40,201 nucleotides of DNA from an uncultured Aureispira sp. (GCA_937942475.1 CALDEP010000105.1:1-40201); one strand, 5' to 3'; counted from the first letter of the stretch, positions 1-9,279 are shown. Translations and numbers: made by a program. Notes: generated from the sequence alone by a model not told the origin.

Positions 1-1615
1 CCAAACTTCCTGTAGGTCGAACAATTACAGTTACTGTATCCGAACTTGTACATTTTGTAATTGTATCCGTCATGTTAACCACATAACTAGTCGTCACGAT
101 TGGACGGACATAAATGGTCGAAGAGGTATCTATTTCAGAAATATCTCCTATGCTTGTCCACGAATACACCAATTGATTGAAAGTACTACTTCCAGTAGCA
201 GTCAATTTTACAGAATCCCCTGGACATACTGTTGTATCTGAACGAAGGGCCACTACTGTCGAATCACAACAACCTGATAATGTTCCCCAAATCAATGAAT
301 TGGAAGAAGGAAGGGTATTATTAAATGTTGTGTTTTCAATAGTAATTATTGTATCTGACGCTAATGTTGATAGTGACACTGTTATGTTTGTCGTATCAAG
401 TGAAGAGGTATCAGCACAATCTAAATTCATAAAGGTATCTGTCTTCACCAAATAAGCTTGATTATTAGACTGTGTTCCTATATGCATTACAGAACCATCA
501 CTAAAAGGAAACACTTTAAGTCCTGTTGTATTTGCGGCTAAAGCTAAATAAGAGTTAACCGTTCCGTCTGTATCTAGATAGGCTATTTTTGACCTACGAC
601 TTGCTCCTGTTCCTTCATCATTAAATATGTTTGCAACAAACCCTAACAAACTATCTGAGTCATTAAAATAAGGTTGAAAATTATTCATTCTATGAACATC
701 ATTAACGGTTGTATTATAGATAAAACTAGTAACAACCGTGTCATTACCATTCGTATTCACTTCTATCCACATCGGTCTAGTATCATTAGATACATTACTT
801 CCTATATGATACGTTCCTGTTGCTATAAGATTTCCATTAGGTCTCAAATAAGCCTCATCAAAAATCCAATTAAAGCCATTTGCCGTAGTATATCGAGTTG
901 TTCTTTGAAGGCTTCCATCAGAGCTTGTTTTTATAATAAGGGTCCCAACTAAATAGATGTCATTGGAACCAGGCACTTCTTCTAAAGCATAAGCCCACGT
1001 AGAAACAGAATTAGCTCCATAAGATCGCTCCCATATTCTGTTTCCATTAAGACTCAGTCGAGCCAAATAACGCTCGCTAAAATTTGCAGAAGGTCCTGTT
1101 ACTAAAAAAGTAGGCTCTCCAGTAATAGTATCTAAAACATCCGATTCCATCACTTCTGTAATATTCGACCTTGCTGTTCTGTTAAATGTTGAAGAGGCAA
1201 TAACATTACCCATTGTATCAACACGTAAAAACCACATATCAGCAGATCCATTATTAACACTTTGATTGGCAAAACCAACCACTATAATTGTACTATCTGA
1301 TGCTTGAATAAGGTTATGAAAATTATCCGTATTTCCCCAGCCATAAGCTTTTGACCATATTGTCAGACCTGTTTTCGGGTTCATTTCTGTCAAAAAGCCA
1401 TCCGTTCCTGAGCTTGCATTGACACCATTTTGAGTTGACCCAGCAATCAATAAGTTGCCATTCGCAAGTTCTATAGTTGCCTTTCCATTATCGACACTAC
1501 CCGTTCGATCATAAGTCAACTCAAAAGGATTTTGCGCCGAACTACTTTGCCAACCAAACAGCAAAGCCATCCAACAAAGCGCAAGGGGTATGAATTTGTT
1601 TGCATTCATAATCAT
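1..1615 (-). CDS. Large secreted protein with delta-60/propeller-like repeats and Ig/PKD-like region (C-terminus outside window)
   Basis: An open frame on the minus strand runs from ATG codons at 1615/1609 to the window edge with no stop, so the gene is cut at its 3' end; about 538 residues are visible. It begins with a signal peptide (positively charged start, hydrophobic stretch ending ...SSSAQ), followed by repeated units of the kind seen in SBBP/delta-60 propellers: ANGNLLIAGS, GFLTEMNPKTGLTIW, DSTIIVVGF, MWFLRVDTMGN, RYLARLSLNGNRIWERSYG. After about residue 440 it changes to a Thr/Ser-rich Ig-like region with cysteines (CPGDSVKLTATGSS, YVVNMTDTITKC). Proteins of this build in Bacteroidota usually end in a type IX sorting domain, which would lie outside the window. 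The role is probably cell-surface or extracellular; no enzyme motif is visible. A tandem repeat at 1769-1798 precedes it and may be a regulator site. Confidence 0.85.
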   Translation of the reverse strand, partial: MIMNANKFIPLALCWMALLFGWQSSSAQNPFELTYDRTGSVDNGKATIELANGNLLIAGSTQNGVNASSGTDGFLTEMNPKTGLTIWSKAYGWGNTDNFHNLIQASDSTIIVVGFANQSVNNGSADMWFLRVDTMGNVIASSTFNRTARSNITEVMESDVLDTITGEPTFLVTGPSANFSERYLARLSLNGNRIWERSYGANSVSTWAYALEEVPGSNDIYLVGTLIIKTSSDGSLQRTTRYTTANGFNWIFDEAYLRPNGNLIATGTYHIGSNVSNDTRPMWIEVNTNGNDTVVTSFIYNTTVNDVHRMNNFQPYFNDSDSLLGFVANIFNDEGTGASRRSKIAYLDTDGTVNSYLALAANTTGLKVFPFSDGSVMHIGTQSNNQAYLVKTDTFMNLDCADTSSLDTTNITVSLSTLASDTIITIENTTFNNTLPSSNSLIWGTLSGCCDSTVVALRSDTTVCPGDSVKLTATGSSTFNQLVYSWTSIGDISEIDTSSTIYVRPIVTTSYVVNMTDTITKCTSSDTVTVIVRPTGSL

Positions 1616-1657
1616 TTCATTTTTGTTTTAATAAATTGGGTAAAAAAACTACTCTGC

Positions 1658-1680
1658 CTTTGAATTTTTAAGATTCAAAG
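1658..1680. repeat. Small hairpin in the leader of the secreted protein gene
   Basis: CTTTGAAT (1658-1665) is the exact reverse complement of ATTCAAAG (1673-1680), with a 7-nt spacer. It lies about 45 bp upstream of the start codon at 1615, so it would probably be in the 5' leader of that transcript. Function unknown. Confidence 0.4.
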
Positions 1681-1768
1681 ACAATTCACTTTTCTTGTGA
1701 ACAAGCAGTATAATTAGTTATTTAACCCTGCAAAAATGAAATAAAAAGCGGAAAGGAAAGTTGGTCAA

Positions 1769-1798
1769 CTTCCCAAATGACGGTTTGAGTTTCCGAAT
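1769..1798 (-). promoter_or_regulatory. Candidate LytTR-type direct-repeat operator upstream of the secreted protein gene
   Basis: On the minus strand TTTGGGAAG (1769-1777) is preceded 21 bp away by ATTCGGAAA (1790-1798), a 6 of 9 match. Known LytTR regulators bind two roughly 9-bp direct repeats separated by about 12-13 bp, on one face of the helix. The same nonamer occurs as a perfect tandem pair at 2709-2738. The site overlaps the stop codon of the LytTR gene itself and is 154-183 bp before the downstream start codon. Binding is inferred only from spacing and shared sequence. Confidence 0.4.
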
Positions 1799-2547
1799 TA
1801 GTTTCCCTGAAGAATTTCAAACAATTCTTTCTTTTTCTCTTTAGAAACAGACACCATTTCGTTATTGTCCATGACAATATAACCGCCATCTTTACTGACG
1901 TATTTTTTGAGATATTGGAGGTTGATTAGGTAAGAGCGATGTGGCTTGTAGAAGGTTTTGACGTGTTCCAAATTTTCTAAAAAGAACTTCAAAGGCTTGC
2001 TGACAATAAACTCACCATCATTTTGTGTAAAGACTTTAGTGTACATTCTTTCTGCTGATAATAAGATAATCTCATCAAAGGCAACAAATAAGATACCGTC
2101 CGATAGCGGAAAAGCTACTTTAGAAACTTGCGGGCTTTGCAAACTATTTTTGAGTTCTTCTAGCCGTTTGCTCAATTGGCTTTGACCAATTTTTTCTTCT
2201 ACTTTTTTAATCGCTTGTACCACTTGGTCTGGTCGAAGTGGTTTGAGCAAATAATCAATCGCATTCAGCTCAAATGCTTTGATGGCATATTGACTGTAAG
2301 CTGTTGTAAAAACCAATTCAAAATTGATTTGGCTAGGATTAAAAAAATCCAAAATTTGAATGCCTGAATATCCAGGCATTTCTATATCCAAAAACACAAT
2401 ATCTGGCTGAAAATCATTAATCAAGCGTACACCTGCTGGTAAATTTTCCGCCTCTCGTATTTCTGTAATTTGAAAGCAATTCTCTGTAATTAAAATAGTT
2501 AATAACCGTCTTGCCTTTTTCTCATCATCAATAATTGCTACTTTCAT
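1798..2547 (-). CDS. LytR/AlgR-family response regulator (receiver + LytTR DNA-binding domain)
   Basis: 249 residues, a normal length for this family. Residues 1-120 form a CheY-like receiver with acidic pair D7/D8, phospho-acceptor D54 in FLDIEMPG, conserved T82 and K102 in DYLLKPL. Residues about 145-247 are a LytTR domain with the typical FYKPHRSYLIN core. It should act as a cytoplasmic transcription regulator switched by the LytS-type histidine kinase encoded immediately upstream at 2753-5743, on the same strand. The 205-bp gap between the two genes holds a perfect tandem repeat (2709-2738) with LytTR geometry, suggesting autoregulation. The start ATG at 2547 gives the usual MKVAIIDDE beginning. 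Target genes are not known; the secreted protein gene downstream is the obvious candidate. Confidence 0.93.
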   Translation of the reverse strand: MKVAIIDDEKKARRLLTILITENCFQITEIREAENLPAGVRLINDFQPDIVFLDIEMPGYSGIQILDFFNPSQINFELVFTTAYSQYAIKAFELNAIDYLLKPLRPDQVVQAIKKVEEKIGQSQLSKRLEELKNSLQSPQVSKVAFPLSDGILFVAFDEIILLSAERMYTKVFTQNDGEFIVSKPLKFFLENLEHVKTFYKPHRSYLINLQYLKKYVSKDGGYIVMDNNEMVSVSKEKKKELFEILQGN

Positions 2548-2708
2548 AAACTATCTCTTTTAAGACTGTAATCGAGAATTAAATAACTCCTGTTGTAATA
2601 AAAACAGCTACTCCCCTCACTTAGAAATATATATCTTTTACCTACACGATTCCCTTTGTCTAATTCCGCATAATAATACCACTAAACGGCAGCAGCTATT
2701 CTCTCTAA

Positions 2709-2738
2709 CTTCCCAAACCGCTATTTCACCTTCCCAAA
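2709..2738 (-). promoter_or_regulatory. Perfect tandem nonamer, candidate LytTR binding site
   Basis: CTTCCCAAA occurs at 2709-2717 and again at 2730-2738 (TTTGGGAAG on the minus strand): identical 9-mers, 12-bp spacer, exact 21-bp period. This is the arrangement bound by LytTR-domain dimers in studied members of the family. It lies between the kinase stop and the regulator start, 162-191 bp before the regulator ATG. A related pair is found at 1769-1798. Confidence 0.5.
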
Positions 2739-2752
2739 AGGCTTATTTAGCT

Positions 2753-5743
2753 CTACAACTCCTCTTCTTCTACTGTTGTATTCCAATCCAAAGGAATTTG
2801 CAGCACAACTCTAGTTCCGATGGCATCCCCAGAGGACTCGTCTTTCAAATCCTCTAACACTACTACAATAGGATGTTTTTTGTTATAATTTAATAATTCC
2901 AACCTTTTTTGAGTCGCTGAACTAGAAAAGGATTCGTGATAAAGTGCTCGTTGGAGATTAATTTCAGCTGATTTCTCCCTTCCTACCCCATTATCTTCTA
3001 TGGTACACAAAAGTCTTTTGGGAGAAGATTGATAGTCAAACTTGATTTTTAATAAACGATTGTATTGCTTGTGCAACAAACCGTGCTTAAAAGCATTTTC
3101 AACATAAGGCTGAATCAACATGGGAGGAATAATAATATTATCCACATCCAAATCAGGCGCTACTTCATAATGAATCCTTAGGCTATCTTCAAAACGCACT
3201 TTTTCTAAATCTAAGTATAAATTTAAAGCTTCCAACTCTTCTGACAGGGCAATTGTATTTTTCCGACTTTGGTTCAAATACATCCGCATCAAATCGGCAA
3301 ATTTACCCAAATATTGCCCCGCCAACTTCTTTTCATTCACCATAATCATTTCTTGAATAGAATTCAAGGCATTGAACAAAAAGTGTGGATTCATTTGCGA
3401 ACGCAAAGCAGTCTGCCGAGATTCTATCAACTCTTTTTCCATCGCCTTTTTTTCTAATAACAATTGGTTTTGTTGTTGGAGTATTCGAATTCGAATTAAA
3501 AAAAACAAGGCCACCAAAGCAGCAACCCCTAAGATACACAAAACAAAAAACCACCAAGTTTGCCAATAAGGAATTGCAATAGAAAAAGTATACTCAATTG
3601 CGGGGGAAACATTCCCCTCTATATCTATCAATTTAATTTCAAATACATACGTCCCTGCTGCTAAAGCATTGTATCGAACTGAATTTTCATGGTAATTTAA
3701 TACTTGCCACTCATCGTCCATTCCCTTTAGTCTATATTCGTAATGAAAGGTATTTTCATTAGAATACGATTTGGCAAAAAATTCAATGGTCACTTTATTT
3801 TGGTCATAATCAAAGACTCCTTTTTTATTCCATTCAACCAACTGTTCGTTCACTAAAACAGATGAAAAAACAAGCTTTGGAGCCACATTTTTTTGTTCTA
3901 AAATAGCCAAATTAAATCGCTGTAATCCTTTTCCTGTTACCAACCAAACAAAAGGTTCTTCTACCAAAAAATCAACAATATTGGCCTTCAAAAAACCATC
4001 TAATTCACTAAATGTTTGCCATTCATCGGTCAATAAATTTAAACGCTGAAAAGCTTTATCAGTAGAAATGTATAAAAAATGCTCCCTGCACTGAATTTTC
4101 GTTACCTTATTGGACAAAAGCCCATTTTCGGTACTGATCCTTCGTTTCACTTCTTGCCCTTCTAGCACCAAGATTCCACTTTGAGCAGCAACAAAAATAG
4201 TTTCCTTATATTGACTAATAGACCTTGCAGCAATGGACTTGCCTTGATAAGACAACTTGGAACTATCTCCATTCGCCTTCAATAAGATTAAGTTATCAGA
4301 AGTTCCTGCCCAAATAATGTCACTCAAACTATCATAATGAATACTATTAGAACGATTCAATCGCAAATTAGCAGAACCACCTTTTGTGACATCAAGCAAT
4401 GATAAAGGTGCATGTTTCTGCAAACGAGCTGTTGCCAACTGTTCCTGCTCGTTTTTGCTAAACATCGTAATTCCAGACATCGTACCAATCAACAAATCGT
4501 CTTCGTTAAACTGTTCTATATCTTTAATTGTCAAGCCTTCTTGTTTCTTAAATTGATTTGTATTTAGATCTAAGGTCCCTTCATCCCAATAAAGCAGATT
4601 GGCTTTTTCGTAGAAAAATAATTCTTCCAAATCATGCAGTTGATTTTCTATCAGAATAGAAACACTGTCCTTAGAGTCGATGGCGTAAATTGTTCCGTTC
4701 CTTGCTGCAACATAAACCCTTCCTTTTGGACCTTTCTCTATACAAGAAATTTTATGCTTTTGAAAAATGGGATGCCTAGAAAAATCGACCACTTCTAAAG
4801 AAGGGATAAATAACAAACCTTTTCTGAAAGTCCCCCCCCATATATTTCCATCTTGGTCTTGAATCGCTTCAGAAATGATATAATCGTCCAACACCTTATT
4901 CGGAAAAAATGCCTTGCCCTCTAAATCAAACAAATGCGCTCCCATTGAATTACAACTAAACCACAATTGTTTTTTATTAAAAAAGAAAAAATTTAAAGGT
5001 GCCGTACAATAGCTCTCCGCATTTGGTAATGGAACAAGACTCCATCCTATATTTGTTTTTTTAAGGACTTCCTTTGTTTTTCGAGAAACAATAATTTCTT
5101 GTCCTTGAGTAGAAAAAATTTGAAGGTCAATATAGTCTCCCAACAGCTCGCTTGGATAGTCCTTTTTCACAAAGGTATCTGCTCGCCATTCTCCAATTTT
5201 CGATTTCTTTTCAGTTAAAATAAAAGTCAAGGTTCCATCCTCTTTTTTAACGATATTGGTAGGATATATTTCCTCTGAATCATAAATTATTTCTATACTT
5301 TTATCCTGATTTACTTTTATCAATTTTTCAGCAAAAACAATTAAATTATTGTTATTATCAAAATGAAAAGCATAACCTATACTTGCCAAGTCATCAGGTA
5401 CTTGAAAAAACACTACTAAAGAATCCTTCAACACTTGCACAATTTGTCCACTAAAATTGTAATAATAAACCACGCCATTATTATCCATTAACAAGTTAAA
5501 TACATCTCGATTCTTCAGCCCTTCCCCTTCCCAAGTTTTGAAAGTACTTCCATCATAACGGACTAATCCTGCATCTGTTCCAACCCAAATATTGTGTTCT
5601 CTGTCTTCTAAAATACTATAAATGTCTTTGTCCTCAAAAAATGTTTCTCCCAAAATTCGATAAGAAGGATCTTGCGCTGATAGAGAATAAGTGCAAGCAA
5701 AAAACAGGAAGAAAAGGAACGTGTTTCTGTAATTTATGCTCAT
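2753..5743 (-). CDS. Sensor histidine kinase: extracellular two-component propeller, Y_Y_Y domain, LytS-type kinase
   Basis: 996 residues. A signal peptide (1-23, ending SLSAQ) is followed by a large propeller region with two-component-regulator blades such as EDREHNIWVGTDAGLVRYDG and DQDGNIWGGTF, then a Y_Y_Y domain (YEYRLKGMDDEWQ ... LAAGTYVFEIK, about 640-715). One transmembrane helix lies at about 730-752, followed by a short coiled coil and a HisKA_7TM/LytS-type kinase: QMNPHFLFNALNSIQ with phospho-accepting H787, N-box PYVENAFKHG (N883) and G-box EDNGVGRE (D917, G919, G921). The periplasmic propeller probably binds a ligand, and the kinase should phosphorylate the LytTR regulator at 1798-2547. 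It is divergent from the TonB receptor at 5867 with 123 bp between starts, so transport and sensing may be coupled, although no SusD partner or shared operator was found. The ligand cannot be read from sequence. Confidence 0.93.
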   Translation of the reverse strand: MSINYRNTFLFFLFFACTYSLSAQDPSYRILGETFFEDKDIYSILEDREHNIWVGTDAGLVRYDGSTFKTWEGEGLKNRDVFNLLMDNNGVVYYYNFSGQIVQVLKDSLVVFFQVPDDLASIGYAFHFDNNNNLIVFAEKLIKVNQDKSIEIIYDSEEIYPTNIVKKEDGTLTFILTEKKSKIGEWRADTFVKKDYPSELLGDYIDLQIFSTQGQEIIVSRKTKEVLKKTNIGWSLVPLPNAESYCTAPLNFFFFNKKQLWFSCNSMGAHLFDLEGKAFFPNKVLDDYIISEAIQDQDGNIWGGTFRKGLLFIPSLEVVDFSRHPIFQKHKISCIEKGPKGRVYVAARNGTIYAIDSKDSVSILIENQLHDLEELFFYEKANLLYWDEGTLDLNTNQFKKQEGLTIKDIEQFNEDDLLIGTMSGITMFSKNEQEQLATARLQKHAPLSLLDVTKGGSANLRLNRSNSIHYDSLSDIIWAGTSDNLILLKANGDSSKLSYQGKSIAARSISQYKETIFVAAQSGILVLEGQEVKRRISTENGLLSNKVTKIQCREHFLYISTDKAFQRLNLLTDEWQTFSELDGFLKANIVDFLVEEPFVWLVTGKGLQRFNLAILEQKNVAPKLVFSSVLVNEQLVEWNKKGVFDYDQNKVTIEFFAKSYSNENTFHYEYRLKGMDDEWQVLNYHENSVRYNALAAGTYVFEIKLIDIEGNVSPAIEYTFSIAIPYWQTWWFFVLCILGVAALVALFFLIRIRILQQQNQLLLEKKAMEKELIESRQTALRSQMNPHFLFNALNSIQEMIMVNEKKLAGQYLGKFADLMRMYLNQSRKNTIALSEELEALNLYLDLEKVRFEDSLRIHYEVAPDLDVDNIIIPPMLIQPYVENAFKHGLLHKQYNRLLKIKFDYQSSPKRLLCTIEDNGVGREKSAEINLQRALYHESFSSSATQKRLELLNYNKKHPIVVVLEDLKDESSGDAIGTRVVLQIPLDWNTTVEEEEL

Positions 5744-5866
5744 AATGTTAAATAATCGCCACTTTTTGTGATTCTAGGATTTTCACTAAACTCTTTTCTA
5801 GCAAAATCATTTTAATTGTAGTAAATTTAAAGTTATATTCTTGATAAAAAATAGCCCAGCAAAACC

Positions 5867-8272
5867 ATGCAAATTAAATACAAACTCTTCTGCTTCTTTT
5901 TGTTATTCAGTACCACTCTAATTGCCCAAAAACGAGTCACTATGAGTGGTTACATCAAAGACGCTCTGAGTGGAGAAGATTTAATTTATGCCAACATCTA
6001 CGACCAAAGTAACACTTTAGATGGTGTTACCTCCAATAATTATGGTTTCTATTCTTTGTCCCTCAAACCTGGCGAGTATACTATTGTTGCCAGTTATATT
6101 GGTTATGAAGATAAAAAAATAGCCATAGACCTCACAAAAGATACTACATTCAATATCGAAATGTCTAGTGGAGCTATGTTCGATTCTGTTATTGTGGTAA
6201 CGGACAAACGGGGCAACAGCAATGTAGAAAGCACGCAAATGGGCACGATAGAGCTCGAAATGAGTGACATCAAAAAACTACCTGCTCTAATGGGAGAAGT
6301 CGATTTACTCAAAACCATTCAGCTTTTGCCAGGCGTACAATCTGCTGGAGAAGGAACCGCTGGATTCTTCGTTCGTGGTGGTGGTATTGATCAAAATTTG
6401 GTCTTATTAGACGAAGCCGTTGTTTACAATGCAGGACATTTGCTAGGTTTTTTCTCTGTTTTTAATTCCGATGCCATCAAAAAAGCCACCTTAATCAAAG
6501 GTGGAATGCCTGCCAATTATGGCGGGCGGCTTTCTTCTGTCTTGGACATTCAAATGAAAGATGGTTATGACGATAGGTTTGGTATTGAAGGTGGAATTGG
6601 AATTATTTCTTCGAGATTAACCATTCAAGGACCAATTGTCCCTAAAAAGGGCTCTTTTATTATTTCGGGTAGAAGAACTTATGCTTTTGAGGTCGCACAA
6701 CCCTTTATTGATGGGACGGCTTTTGAAGGCACCAACTACTATTTCTATGATTTAAACATCAAAGCAAAATATCAAATAACCGATAGAGATCGCATCTTTT
6801 TGAGTGGTTATTTTGGTCGAGATGTCTTGAATTTAAAGAACCCCGATCGAGGTTTTGTTTTTAATATGCCTTATGGAAATGCAACGGCAACCTTGCGTTG
6901 GAATCATATTTTTGACGACAAATTGTTTATGAATTTCATTTTTGTTTACAACGATTATGATTTTTCAGTAGAAGGAGGACAAGAACAATTTTCCTTTAAG
7001 TTGAATTCTGGAATTAGAGATTTTGGGGGCAAAGTAAGCTTTGACTATTATCCAAATCCACGCCATCAAATCAAATTTGGTATGGATTATACCTATCATA
7101 CCTTTACGCCCAATCGAGCAGAAGCCTTTTCGGGCGAAGAAGCCTTTATCATTGATCCTGAACGCAAACACTCGCACGAAGCAGGATTGTACATCACTGA
7201 CAATTGGAAAATTAGTAAGATATTTAGTGTCAATGTTGGACTGCGTTTCTCTATGTTTCAGCAAGTCGGTCCTTATACTGGAAAAGTAGATACCACCCGA
7301 ACGTATGGCAGACTAGAACCTGTAAAAACCTATTATGGTGTAGAGCCAAGATTTAGTGGCAAAGCAACCGTTTCTCCTTTCTCTTCCATCAAAGCAGGCG
7401 TTACTTTAGGTCGTCAATACGTACATTTGGTGAGTAATTCCACCAGTACTTTGCCAACAGATTTGTGGGTTCCTAGTACCGAGATCGTTCGACCTCAATT
7501 GGGTTTACAATATGCTTTGGGTTATTTTCATAATTTCTTTGACAATACCTTTGAAGCCTCGATTGAAGTGTTCTACAAGGATATGTTTAATCAATTGGAT
7601 TATTCAGAAAATTATACGCCTACTCCAGATACCGACTTGGAAGATCAATTTATCTCTGGGCGTGGTCGTGCCTATGGTTTAGAACTCTTTGTCCGCAAAC
7701 AAAAAGGACGTTTTACAGGCTGGATTTCTTATACGCTCTCTCGTTCTGAGCGTACCTTTGATGCCATTCGTGGCAAAACGTTTTTGGCTGGCTTTGACCG
7801 AACCCACGACTTGTCGGTTGTGCTGAGTTATGATATTTTTGATTGGTTTACCGTGAGTTCTACCTTTATTTATGGTTCAGGAGCACCTTACACGCCGATC
7901 AAATCGGTCTATATTGTTAATTTTAATCCAACCCTAGAATATGGTTTGCGAAATTCGGCTCGTTTGCCTGCTTATCATCGAATGGATGTTAGTTTGTCTT
8001 TTAGATTAACAAAAAAAGAAAAGCCCTTTCAAGCAGATATGGTGCTTTCTGTCTACAATGTTTACAACCGTCAGAACATCTTTTTCACTTACACAGCCCC
8101 CGAAACAGATGCAGCTTCAGGGCAAATAGAACTGCGTTCTTATCAAGTTTCTCTATTCCCTGTGATTCCTGCGGTAACCGTTAATTTCAAATGGAAACAA
8201 CCTAAAAAGGGTTATTATAAAGAACAACGTGCCAATAGACAAGCAAAACGTGCGGCTAAAAAGATGGGGTAA
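5867..8272 (+). CDS. TonB-dependent outer-membrane receptor with N-terminal CarboxypepD_reg-like domain
   Basis: 801 residues. Signal peptide 1-20 (ending LIAQ); a carboxypeptidase-regulatory-like beta-sandwich at about 24-100 (SGYIKDALSGEDLIYANIY, GFYSLSLKPGEYTIVASYIGY); plug domain at about 130-235 (LLKTIQLLPGVQSAGEG, FFVRGGGIDQNLVLLDEA, ATLIKGGMPANYGGRLSSVL); then a 22-strand barrel region to the end. It should import a substrate across the outer membrane using TonB energy. No SusD-like gene follows, so this is not a SusCD pair. Unusually, the last barrel strand (AVTVNFKWKQ) is followed by a basic tail of about 20 residues rich in K and R, where most barrels end in an aromatic residue. A weak terminator follows at 8284-8306. 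Substrate unknown. Confidence 0.93.
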   Translation: MQIKYKLFCFFLLFSTTLIAQKRVTMSGYIKDALSGEDLIYANIYDQSNTLDGVTSNNYGFYSLSLKPGEYTIVASYIGYEDKKIAIDLTKDTTFNIEMSSGAMFDSVIVVTDKRGNSNVESTQMGTIELEMSDIKKLPALMGEVDLLKTIQLLPGVQSAGEGTAGFFVRGGGIDQNLVLLDEAVVYNAGHLLGFFSVFNSDAIKKATLIKGGMPANYGGRLSSVLDIQMKDGYDDRFGIEGGIGIISSRLTIQGPIVPKKGSFIISGRRTYAFEVAQPFIDGTAFEGTNYYFYDLNIKAKYQITDRDRIFLSGYFGRDVLNLKNPDRGFVFNMPYGNATATLRWNHIFDDKLFMNFIFVYNDYDFSVEGGQEQFSFKLNSGIRDFGGKVSFDYYPNPRHQIKFGMDYTYHTFTPNRAEAFSGEEAFIIDPERKHSHEAGLYITDNWKISKIFSVNVGLRFSMFQQVGPYTGKVDTTRTYGRLEPVKTYYGVEPRFSGKATVSPFSSIKAGVTLGRQYVHLVSNSTSTLPTDLWVPSTEIVRPQLGLQYALGYFHNFFDNTFEASIEVFYKDMFNQLDYSENYTPTPDTDLEDQFISGRGRAYGLELFVRKQKGRFTGWISYTLSRSERTFDAIRGKTFLAGFDRTHDLSVVLSYDIFDWFTVSSTFIYGSGAPYTPIKSVYIVNFNPTLEYGLRNSARLPAYHRMDVSLSFRLTKKEKPFQADMVLSVYNVYNRQNIFFTYTAPETDAASGQIELRSYQVSLFPVIPAVTVNFKWKQPKKGYYKEQRANRQAKRAAKKMG

Positions 8273-8283
8273 ATGCTGAATTT

Positions 8284-8306
8284 CTATCTTTATGGATAGT
8301 TTTTTT
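8284..8306 (+). terminator. Weak intrinsic terminator after the TonB receptor gene
   Basis: CTATC (8284-8288) and GATAG (8295-8299) form a short stem followed by a run of seven T. It overlaps the stop codon of the convergent LRR gene. The five-pair stem is short, hence the low confidence. Confidence 0.35.
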
Positions 8307-8955
8307 CAAAGTAATTATTTTCGACATGCAGTTCCTTCAGATGTACTAAGTTTGAAAAACTATCGGGTAATTTTCTAAGGCGATTATTCTGTAAATTTAA
8401 GCCTTTTAGTTTTGTTAAGTTTCCAAAATCATCAGGTAAAGACTCCAATTGATTGTCTTCTAAATACAAATAAATCAGGTTTGTTAAATTTGAAAAGCCA
8501 CTAGGAAGCATCTTTAGTTTGTTATTTTCTAGATGTAATTCCTCTAGAGTCTTTAATGCTGAAATGCTATCGGGCAGTGCCCTTAATTGATTGTCCGACA
8601 GCAATAAGATTCTAAGTTTCTTTAGCGCTCCCAAACTATTCGGCAAGAATTCTAATTGCGTTTCTTGTATGGTTAAGTCTTCTAGGTTTTTAAAAATCTC
8701 CCACCCCTCTGGCAAGATTCTAAATTGATAGCTCTTTAAGGACAATCGATCTAGATGTGTTAATTTATAAACGCCCTCCAAATTAGAATATTCATTCCCA
8801 AAAACCAATTCAAGCAAATCTAGCCAAGGCGCTACTAGTTTTCGTTCTGAAATACGTCGCCCTTTTGCCACTTCAAAGGCTAATTCAATATTCTCTTTTT
8901 TGCCAGAAAGAATCAAGGCTTGCAACTGCAACAGTTCTTGTTTTTTATCCATCAT
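8290..8955 (-). CDS. Leucine-rich repeat protein
   Basis: 221 residues without a signal peptide. After an alpha-helical N-terminus (about 1-60) there are six to seven LRR units of 23 residues with the pattern LPxxxxxLxxLxxLxLxxNxL, for example LPDSISALKTLEELHLENNK and LPDDFGNLTKLKGLNLQNNR. This is the small bacterial LPXX-type LRR, normally a protein-binding solenoid. The N-terminal part (LQLQALILSGKKENIELAFEVAKGR) resembles the helical leader common to Saprospiria LRR proteins. It converges on the TonB receptor with 17 bp between stops and appears to be a single transcription unit. No catalytic domain is present; the partner is unknown. Confidence 0.85.
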   Translation of the reverse strand: MMDKKQELLQLQALILSGKKENIELAFEVAKGRRISERKLVAPWLDLLELVFGNEYSNLEGVYKLTHLDRLSLKSYQFRILPEGWEIFKNLEDLTIQETQLEFLPNSLGALKKLRILLLSDNQLRALPDSISALKTLEELHLENNKLKMLPSGFSNLTNLIYLYLEDNQLESLPDDFGNLTKLKGLNLQNNRLRKLPDSFSNLVHLKELHVENNYFEKNYP

Positions 8956-9080
8956 GCTTCTAATTTCTTAGCTAATTTATAGCTAAACCATAGATTACTT
9001 TTAGTATTAATCGACGATTAAAATACAGCCATTGTTTCTAAAACAATCCATTTCCGCTCTTTTTTTTATAAATAAAAAAA

Positions 9081-9104
9081 CCACAGCTAAACGTTTAGCT
9101 GTGG
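9081..9104 (-). terminator. Perfect 24-bp palindromic terminator
   Basis: CCACAGCTAAAC followed directly by its exact reverse complement GTTTAGCTGTGG. On the minus strand the stem is followed by a T-rich run (TTTTTTTATTTATAAAAAAA), so it should end transcripts of the T9SS cargo gene at 9280-11358. A modular repeat (9163-9274) lies between that gene and the stem. Confidence 0.75.
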
Positions 9105-9162
9105 TGTGCAACAAATCTAACTTTCCCCCGAAAGTTATTTCTCTATGTTTTGTTCTATATGT

Positions 9163-9274
9163 TAATACTTAGCTGCGCTGCTACTTATTCGCTATGCTCA
9201 TGAGCGCTTTGCTTAGAGTTCGTGGTCGTGGAGTTTAGCTGCGCTGTTACTGCCTGATCTACACGAAGCATAGT
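9163..9274. repeat. Short modular intergenic repeat, copy A1
   Basis: It begins TAATACTTAGCTGCGCTG, contains GCTCATGAGC and TTCGTGGTCGTGG, repeats TTTAGCTGCGCTGTTACTG, and ends CTACACGAAGCATAGTAT. The outer parts form an imperfect inverted repeat (AATACTT / AGTAT). The same modules recur at 12598-12625, 18005-18052, 20241-20338, 27031-27076, 32088-32116 and 39211-39264. No reading frame of note is found in the rest of 8956-9279. Confidence 0.6.
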
Positions 9275-9279
9275 ATCTT

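Noticed and set aside
674-952. Plus-strand open frame of 92 residues
   Set aside because: It is a shadow of the long minus-strand secreted protein frame, whose translation shows a coherent repeat protein; composition of the short frame is not protein-like.
5867-8272. SusCD-type polysaccharide utilisation locus
   Set aside because: No SusD-like gene, glycoside hydrolase or sulfatase of PUL type is adjacent to the TonB receptor.
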